The position numbers were made by a program, and so were the translations under genes. Shown here piece by piece: positions 59,197 through 64,000 of a DNA stretch of 64,000 nt (the stretch's first letter is position 1; the number at the start of each line of letters is the position of its first letter). The DNA is from JACCXG01 sp963836735 (lineage in GTDB: Bacteria; Acidobacteriota; Vicinamibacteria; Vicinamibacterales; 2-12-FULL-66-21), in the NCBI GenBank assembly GCA_963836735.1, contig CAWIKP010000025.1, positions 310,001-374,000 of the forward strand, in the 5' to 3' direction. The notes under the pieces were generated by a model that did not search any database, was not told the origin of the DNA, and saw nothing but the letters and a program-made list of their open reading frames with translations.

Positions 59197-59235
59197 CCTG
59201 GACTTCCAACAGTCCAGGTTCGTCGCGTTTTTCTC
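59197..59235 (+). terminator. Terminator-like hairpin after lhr
   Basis: CCTGGACT, a TCCAAC loop and AGTCCAGG form an 8-bp stem 25 bp after the lhr stop, followed 9 bp later by TTTTT. The U-run is not immediately next to the stem, so it is only a moderate candidate. Confidence 0.5.
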
Positions 59236-59306
59236 AGCATTTCGGTCAGCCTGCTCCCCTGACGTCTTGGCACCGGGCGTGTAACGAAGGCGTGATGGAG
59301 GGAGCT

Positions 59307-59921
59307 ATGCAGGGACAGTTGAGCTGCGGCGTCGTGCTGCTGAGCTCGTTGGTCGCGTTCGCCTCTTGCTCGTCAGAGGGCGCGCACGCAAGCCGGACAT
59401 CAGAACCGGCGGCCCAGAGTGCGCCGAAAACGAATCCCGACGCGGAACTGCTCGTCGACTTCAAGCATCGCATCGACGGTTACATGGAGCTGCACAACAA
59501 GCTCGAGAAGGAAGCGCCACCGCTGAAGGAGACCAAGGACCCGGCAAAGATCAAAGCGTCGCAGGACGTGCTGGCGATGAAGATCCGCGAGGCGCGCAAG
59601 GACGCCAAACAAGGGGACATCTTCACGCCGGAGATTCGTCAGCTGCTCCGTCGCTTGATGTATCCCGAGGTCAAGGGGCCGGAGGGACGGGAGACGAAGG
59701 CGGCGATCACCGAGGAAAGCCACGAGCTCAAGGCAGTACCGCTGAAAGTCAACGCGGACTATCCGGATAGCGCCCCGCTCATGACGGTGCCGCCCAACAT
59801 CCTCTCGGCACTGCCGAAGCTGCCAGAGGATCTGGAGTACCGCTTCGTCAACCGCAACATGATCCTGATCGACACCCACGCCAACCTGATCGTGGACTTC
59901 GTCCCGAACGCGATCCAATAG
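59307..59921 (+). CDS. Putative lipoprotein of unknown function (204 aa)
   Basis: ATG 59307 follows GGAGGGAGCT with ideal spacing, so it is preferred over ATG 59292. MQGQLSCGVVLLSSLVAFASCSSEG reads as a lipoprotein signal with Cys at AFASC. The mature protein is rich in charged residues and helical (VDFKHRIDGYMELHNKLEKEAPPLKETKDPAKIKASQDVLAMKIREARKDAKQGDIFTPEI), then a Pro-rich second half (PLMTVPPNILSALPKLPEDLEYRFVNRNMILIDTHANLIVDFVPNAI). No known domain is recognised. It lies 19 bp upstream of the phosphoesterase gene and is likely co-transcribed with it. Confidence 0.8.
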   Translation: MQGQLSCGVVLLSSLVAFASCSSEGAHASRTSEPAAQSAPKTNPDAELLVDFKHRIDGYMELHNKLEKEAPPLKETKDPAKIKASQDVLAMKIREARKDAKQGDIFTPEIRQLLRRLMYPEVKGPEGRETKAAITEESHELKAVPLKVNADYPDSAPLMTVPPNILSALPKLPEDLEYRFVNRNMILIDTHANLIVDFVPNAIQ

Positions 59922-59940
59922 CCAAGAAGGAGGTGAGCCC

Positions 59941-60843
59941 GTGCGGCGCGCAATTTCAACCATCGTTCTGTTGCTGGTCTTCGCCGCTCCCGCGGTCCTC
60001 CAGCCGCGATTGCTGCTGCCCAAGAAGGACGGGTCGGTGCGGTTCCTGGTCATCGGCGACAGCGGTACCGGCGGCAGCGACCAGCGAGCGGTCGCCAACC
60101 GGATCGCCGAGGTCTACAAGATTTTTCCGTTCGAGTTCGCGATCATGGTCGGCGACAACCTCTATGGCAGTGAGAGCGCGGGCGATTTCCGTCGAAAGTT
60201 CGAGGAGCCTTACAAGCCGCTGCTCGACGCCGGCGTGAAGTTCTACGCGGCGCTCGGCAATCACGACGACCCGACGCAGCGCTACTACAAGAACTTCAAC
60301 ATGAACGGCGAGCGGTTCTTCACGTTCAAGGCGCCGAAAAAGGGGCCTGACATCCTCGGCGACGTGCGCTTCTTCGCGCTCGACAGCAATTACATGTCGC
60401 CGGAGCAGCTCCAGTGGCTTGAGAAGGAGCTCAAGTCTGCTGGCTCGGGCTGGAAGATTCCGTTCTTCCATCACCCGCTCTACTCGTCCGGAGAGAAGCA
60501 CGGCGCCGACGTCACTCTGCGCGAACAGCTGGAGCCGTTGTTCGTGAAGTATGGCGTCGACGTGGTCTTTGCAGGCCACGAACACTTCTACGAGCGGCTC
60601 AAGCCCCAGAAGGGGATCACCTACTTCGTCACCGGCAGCGCCGCCAAGCTGCGCCGCGGAAACATCGGCACGAGCGGCATGACCGCCAAGGGCTTCGACA
60701 CCGGCTACGCGTTCCTGATCGTCGAGATCACCGGCGACGAGCTGTATTTCCAGGCCATCGAAGCCGGGGGACAGACGATCGACTCGGGCGTCGTCAAACG
60801 TCGCGAGGTGGCGCAGGGCACGGCATCGAAAACCGGCAACTAG
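59941..60843 (+). CDS. Exported metallophosphoesterase, purple-acid-phosphatase-like (300 aa)
   Basis: GTG 59941 has an excellent ribosome site, AAGGAGGTGA. A signal segment (ISTIVLLLVFAAPAVLQ) is followed by the five calcineurin-type metal motifs: FLVIGDSGTGG, IMVGDNLYG, AALGNHDDP, IPFFHHPLYSSG and VVFAGHEHFYERL. FYERLKP and the SGxxxxx KHGADVTLREQL insert match the acid-phosphatase-like branch seen in tartrate-resistant relatives. It should be a periplasmic phosphomonoesterase or diesterase using a two-metal centre. It is the second gene of a pair with the lipoprotein; a REP-like hairpin follows 6 bp after its stop. Confidence 0.92.
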   Translation: MRRAISTIVLLLVFAAPAVLQPRLLLPKKDGSVRFLVIGDSGTGGSDQRAVANRIAEVYKIFPFEFAIMVGDNLYGSESAGDFRRKFEEPYKPLLDAGVKFYAALGNHDDPTQRYYKNFNMNGERFFTFKAPKKGPDILGDVRFFALDSNYMSPEQLQWLEKELKSAGSGWKIPFFHHPLYSSGEKHGADVTLREQLEPLFVKYGVDVVFAGHEHFYERLKPQKGITYFVTGSAAKLRRGNIGTSGMTAKGFDTGYAFLIVEITGDELYFQAIEAGGQTIDSGVVKRREVAQGTASKTGN

Positions 60844-60848
60844 TCACA

Positions 60849-60869
60849 CTTCCGGCTTCAGCCGGAAGA
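60849..60869. repeat. REP-like hairpin at the shared 3' end of phosphoesterase and dctA genes
   Basis: CTTCCGGCTTCAGCCGGAAG is a perfect palindrome with an 8-bp stem lying between two convergent genes. The complement strand reads the end of dctA, so the palindrome supplies the codons TCC-GGC-TGA, including the dctA stop. Confidence 0.8.
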
Positions 60870-62174
60870 TGATGCGCCTTGGGCGTCGGCGGCCGCGGCA
60901 GGGTCCTCAGACCCTGCCGGCGACCGCAGCATGGCCTGTGCCCGCGGCAGATCGAGCGCGTTGTCCCATCGGGCAATGGCCACCGTCGCGACCGCATTGC
61001 CGATCAGGTTCGTGATGGCGCGCACCTCGGACATGAACCGGTCCACGCCGACCAGCAGCGCGAGTGCGGCCGGCGGGATGGCCGGAATCGCGGCCAGCGT
61101 CGCCGCGAGCGTGATGAAGCCGCTACCGGTGACGCCGGCGGCGCCCTTGGACGTCAGCATCAGGATCGCGAGGATCGACAACTGCTCGCGCGCTGAGAGG
61201 TGCACACCGCTCGCCTGGGCCACGAAGACGGCGGCCATCGTCATGTAGATGGCCGTGCCGTCCAGGTTGAACGAGTAACCCGCCGGCACGACCAGGCCCA
61301 CCACCGGCTTGCTGCAGCCGAGCCGCTCCAGTTTCACCATCAGCCGCGGCAGCGCCGACTCGGAGGACGACGTCCCGAGCACGAGCAGGATTTCTTCAGC
61401 GATGTAGCGGAGGAAGCGGACCAGGCTCAAACCGCACAGCCGCAGGATAGTGCCGAGCACGACCGCGACGAACACCGCGCAGGTCAGGTACACGCCCGCC
61501 ATCAGCGCTCCGAGCGAGACCAGCGAGCCCACGCCGTAGCGGCCGACCGTGAAGGCCATCGCGCCGAACGCGCCGATCGGCGCCAGCCGCATGATGATGC
61601 CGACCATCGCGAACACCAGCTGGCCGAGCTGCTCGATCACCGAGACCAGCGTGCGCGCGCGCTCGCCGAGCATCAGCAGCGAAATGCCGGCGAGAATCGA
61701 AACCACCAGGATCTGAAGAATGTCCCCCCGCGTGAAGGCATCGACAATGGTCGTCGGGATCAGATTGAGGATGAAGGCGACAGTGCTGTGAGGCTCGGAT
61801 GCCGCGGCACCGTAGCCAGCCGCCGCTTTGACGTCGGCGGCGCTCGGCGCCACGTTGAGGCCCACGCCTGGCTGCACGACGTTCACCACGACAAGACCGA
61901 TGATCAGGGCCAGCGTCGACACTACTTCGAAATAGATGAACGCTCGCAGCCCGATCCGGCCAACCTCTCGCATTTCACCGACGTGCGCCAGCCCGACCAC
62001 GATCGTCGTGAACACGATCGGCCCGATCAGCATGCGAATCAGCTTGATGAAGCCATCGCCGAGCGGCCGCATCGCCGCGCCGGTCTCCGGAGCGACCAGG
62101 CCCACCAGGATGCCAAGCGTGATGCCGGCGAGCACCTGGGCGTAGAGGCTGCGATAGATCGGAGCTTTGGCCAT
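60858..62174 (-). CDS. dctA: Dicarboxylate/amino acid:cation symporter (DAACS family, 438 aa)
   Basis: The N-terminus SLYAQVLAGITLGILVGLVAPETGAAMRPLGDGFIKLIRMLIGPIVFTTIVVGLAHVGEM is the classic DctA/GltP start. The SER-rich hairpin and helix 7-8 motifs are clear: LLVLGTSSSESALPRLMVKLERLG, VVGLVVPAGYSFNLDGTAIYMTMAAVFVAQASG and LTSKGAAGVTGSGFITLAATLAAIP. It should import C4-dicarboxylates or acidic amino acids with H+ or Na+. The C-terminal 20 or so residues (SPAGSEDPAAAADAQGASSSG) are coded by two palindromic elements and are not family sequence. It is 3 bp downstream of the DUF6986 gene, in the uraH operon. Confidence 0.93.
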   Translation of the reverse strand: MAKAPIYRSLYAQVLAGITLGILVGLVAPETGAAMRPLGDGFIKLIRMLIGPIVFTTIVVGLAHVGEMREVGRIGLRAFIYFEVVSTLALIIGLVVVNVVQPGVGLNVAPSAADVKAAAGYGAAASEPHSTVAFILNLIPTTIVDAFTRGDILQILVVSILAGISLLMLGERARTLVSVIEQLGQLVFAMVGIIMRLAPIGAFGAMAFTVGRYGVGSLVSLGALMAGVYLTCAVFVAVVLGTILRLCGLSLVRFLRYIAEEILLVLGTSSSESALPRLMVKLERLGCSKPVVGLVVPAGYSFNLDGTAIYMTMAAVFVAQASGVHLSAREQLSILAILMLTSKGAAGVTGSGFITLAATLAAIPAIPPAALALLVGVDRFMSEVRAITNLIGNAVATVAIARWDNALDLPRAQAMLRSPAGSEDPAAAADAQGASSSG

Positions 62175-62177
62175 CGT

Positions 62178-63557
62178 TCAGCGGAGCCGGCGGCGGTTCT
62201 CGACGATTGTGAGGAAGGAGCGGCCCTGCAGCTCGCCGACGCTGAGGCCGGTCTCGCGGGCTTCGTCCATGGTCAACGCGCCACACGCGAGGCCGCGGGC
62301 AAAGAAATTCAGGAGGCCCTGTCCCGTCGCGGCATCGTCGAAGACGTCCCCCATCATGGTGGCGTGGGTCGCCTGCTCGACGAAATTGCGCAGCCGCGCC
62401 GTTGCGGCGCCGCGTGCCGACTGGAAGAAGTCGTAGACGGCCGCGTAGCGCGCCGGCAGCTGCGCCGGATGAAGATCCCAGCTCTGATAGAAGCCGTTGA
62501 TCAGAGAATGGCGGACGTTGTCGAAGTGCAGCTTCCAGGCCCGGTGCACGGCCGCAAAATTCTCGCGCTGATCGACGGCGGTCAACGGACGCTCGGACGT
62601 GGCACGGTGAATCGCCACCGGCAAGACGGTGGTGACACTGTCGGCGAGATGCACTCCCGCCTGCGCGAGCGACACCTGCATCATGTGACGCGCGAAGTCG
62701 CAGGCGGGATGGCGAATGTCCTGCCACGAGGCCGTGATGCCCAGGAGGGCAGTGTAGTCGTACGCCCCGAAGTGGACACCGGTGACGCGTCCATCGCCGG
62801 CGCCGACGAACGCGCGCAGCGGCGACGTGCCGTCGGCCGAAACAATCGCCTGCGGGGTCTCGATCATGAGCTCCAGCCGCAACGTCCCCGGGCTCAGGCC
62901 AAGCCGGTGCTCCAGCAGCGAGCAGGCGCGCGCTGCCGCAGACACCTGACCCGCCGCGACAACTTTCGGGATCGTCACGATCAGACGCCCGGGGAACGAC
63001 GAGCCCGGCCTTCTGGCCAGCGTTGTCACGAACAGGTCGAGCGTACGCAGGCCGCGTGCATGCAGCTCGCGCGACAACGGCTTGATCCGAATCCCGAAGA
63101 ACGGCGGCAGGGTTCCCTGACGCGCGGCCGCGGCGGCCTCGGCGGCGGCCGCCACGCTGTGACGATCTTCTTCGTCGCCAGGACGATGGCCGTAGCCGTC
63201 TTCGAAGTCGATCCGGAAATCCTCGACCGCTTCGGTTCGCAGTTTGCCGGCGATCCGCGCGCGGATGGTCTCCCTGTAGCGTGGCGTAGCGTCGGATAGC
63301 CCCAACGCGAGCGCCAGCGTCTCCGCGTCCGGAGCGTAGTCGTCCAGAGCCCGGACCGCGAGCAGGCCGAGCTTCGGGGCGGTATCGGATCGGAACAGAT
63401 GCGCCCCGCCGTAGACGGTATGCACCGGCTGACGCGAATCCGGATCGCCGGGAAACGCGCCGCCGATGGCGGCATGCATCTCTCGAAGATCGGCCAGGAT
63501 CGGTTCGAGCTCGCCCGGCGTCAGCGATGGCGCGGGCGGGCGCTCCGGACTAGACAT
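62178..63557 (-). CDS. DUF6986 / HpcH-HpaI aldolase-like protein (459 aa)
   Basis: ATG 63557 (MSSPERPPAPSLTPGELEPIL) is the start; the longer frame upstream is antisense of uraH. Motifs are REMHAAIGGAFPGDPDSRQPVHTVYGGAHLF, the acid pair FRIDFEDGYG (metal-binding Asp/Glu), PFFGIRIKPLSRE, RLIVTIPKVVAAGQVSAAA, LRLELMIETPQAIV (a Glu ligand), GVHFGAYDYTALLGI and MMQVSLAQAGVHLADSV. These resemble the TIM-barrel HpcH/HpaI and citrate-lyase-beta-like enzymes. I associate this DUF with allantoin and urate catabolism neighbourhoods, which agrees with uraH directly upstream, but the exact reaction is not known to me. It is the middle gene of a three-gene operon. Confidence 0.85.
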   Translation of the reverse strand: MSSPERPPAPSLTPGELEPILADLREMHAAIGGAFPGDPDSRQPVHTVYGGAHLFRSDTAPKLGLLAVRALDDYAPDAETLALALGLSDATPRYRETIRARIAGKLRTEAVEDFRIDFEDGYGHRPGDEEDRHSVAAAAEAAAAARQGTLPPFFGIRIKPLSRELHARGLRTLDLFVTTLARRPGSSFPGRLIVTIPKVVAAGQVSAAARACSLLEHRLGLSPGTLRLELMIETPQAIVSADGTSPLRAFVGAGDGRVTGVHFGAYDYTALLGITASWQDIRHPACDFARHMMQVSLAQAGVHLADSVTTVLPVAIHRATSERPLTAVDQRENFAAVHRAWKLHFDNVRHSLINGFYQSWDLHPAQLPARYAAVYDFFQSARGAATARLRNFVEQATHATMMGDVFDDAATGQGLLNFFARGLACGALTMDEARETGLSVGELQGRSFLTIVENRRRLR

Positions 63558-63574
63558 GCCGTGGATGCAATGAG

Positions 63575-63916
63575 CTACGACCCACGGTACGTCGTGTAAC
63601 CGTAAGGACTGAGCAGGAGCGGCACGTGGTGATGCGCTTCGCCGTCGGGAATCTCGAACGTCACCGTGACCTGCGGAAAGAACGCCTGGAGGGACAACGC
63701 TTCGAAATAACTGCGCGTATCGAAGCGCAGACGATAGATCCCGGGCGGAGCCGAGCCAGCTTCCGGCATCAACGCCCGCTGGCGTCCATCGGCATCCGTT
63801 TCTCCCCGTCCGATGACCTGCCATCCGGTTTCATGCTGCCGCTCGAGGACGACCGGGACGCCGGCGGCAGGGATCCCGCGGGCGGTATCGAGGACGTGGG
63901 TGGTGATCGCGCTCAC
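63575..63916 (-). CDS. uraH: 5-hydroxyisourate hydrolase (transthyretin-like, 113 aa)
   Basis: GTG 63916 starts MSAITTHVLDTARGIPAAGVPVVLER, with the conserved THVLDTxxGxPA. The catalytic set is visible: His7 in THVLD, an Arg in TDADGRQRAL, His in the DGEAHHHVPLLLSP region, and the diagnostic C-terminus YRGS (SPYGYTTYRGS). It hydrolyses 5-hydroxyisourate to OHCU, the second step of urate degradation, as a tetramer. It is the first gene of uraH - DUF6986 - dctA; the 17-bp gap to the next gene supports co-transcription. No uricase or OHCU decarboxylase is seen within the window, and both could lie beyond its right edge. Confidence 0.93.
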   Translation of the reverse strand: MSAITTHVLDTARGIPAAGVPVVLERQHETGWQVIGRGETDADGRQRALMPEAGSAPPGIYRLRFDTRSYFEALSLQAFFPQVTVTFEIPDGEAHHHVPLLLSPYGYTTYRGS

Positions 63917-63944
63917 GAAAAGGCGATCTTAGCGCAGTCGCCGT

Positions 63945-63976
63945 GGGTTCGCGGGTTCGCGGGTTCGCGGGCTCGC
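63945..63976. repeat. Tandem octamer GGGTTCGC x4 upstream of uraH
   Basis: Three perfect copies of GGGTTCGC and one GGGCTCGC lie head to tail about 30 bp upstream of the uraH start, at the right edge of the window. It is a short slippage-prone array in or next to the operon promoter. Confidence 0.75.
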
Positions 63977-64000
63977 CGAGGCTCTCTGCTGAGTTTTTAG

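Noticed and set aside
61200..63299. 699-codon plus-strand open frame
   Set aside because: It lies antisense across dctA and the DUF6986 gene, is rich in His/Arg/Gln/Asp from mirrored codons, and has no recognisable motif.

Overview
This is a GC-rich bacterial chromosome segment (roughly two thirds G+C by eye) with dense gene packing. It carries a MacB/FtsX-type orphan permease of the acidobacterial ADOP style, secreted VCBS/FG-GAP 'CRTAC1' proteins coupled to TPR proteins, several soluble and membrane Ser/Thr kinases, an ECF sigma-kinase pair, and abundant short palindromic intergenic repeats. Together these suggest an uncultured or environmental Acidobacteriota, probably of the Vicinamibacteria type. 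That placement is inference from gene content; no rRNA gene is present.

Layout. 1-5.1 kb (minus): a truncated CRTAC1 gene, then a TPR-CRTAC1-TPR operon with 4-bp overlaps. 5.5-8.1 kb (plus): a secreted subtilisin with ten IVWGT repeats, overlapped by a GNAT acetyltransferase. 8.3-9.6 kb: an aldo/keto reductase and rpmE. 9.7-13.5 kb (minus): the mrfA-mrfB DNA-repair pair. 13.6-17.2 kb (minus): a Ser/Thr kinase overlapping an amino-acid:cation symporter. 17.3-23.3 kb (minus): an SDR, a DUF547 protein, a YjbQ-like protein, cystathionine beta-synthase, an EamA transporter and a small lipoprotein-like protein. 23.6-28 kb (plus): an ECF sigma factor, a badly frameshifted membrane kinase and a phosphodiesterase. 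28-30.3 kb (minus): two exported proteins. 30.4-41.4 kb: an ADOP permease, an M20 peptidase, an RND efflux pair, an ATP-grasp protein and a hydrolase. 41.6-46.4 kb (plus): arfB, exported proteins, an esterase-like enzyme and a TauE-like permease. 46.4-50.2 kb: an MTA/SAH deaminase running into a CYTH domain, a SnoaL-like protein and an M20 peptidase. 50.3-59.2 kb: selB, a DUF4412-like protein, a PQQ-propeller protein and the giant helicase lhr. 59.3-60.8 kb: a lipoprotein and a phosphoesterase. 60.9-63.9 kb (minus): a urate-catabolism-like operon uraH - DUF6986 - dctA.

Two genome-wide patterns stand out. First, about sixteen otherwise convincing genes are broken by single-base frameshifts. 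Outside the worst locus I count about 20 apparent one-base insertions against 4 deletions, which looks like an insertion-biased sequencing or assembly error. I therefore annotate these as whole genes with a frameshift. Second, there are at least three families of short non-coding repeats: (a) REP-like palindromes of the CTTCCGGCTNNAGCCGGAAG type, one of them inserted in frame inside mrfB and another supplying the dctA stop codon; (b) clusters of GGGGTCAGATCTCGATTTT in direct and inverted order at four loci; (c) inverted repeats whose arms are tandem copies of a 6-13 nt word that differs at every locus. No IS element, prophage, CRISPR array, tRNA or rRNA was recognised.
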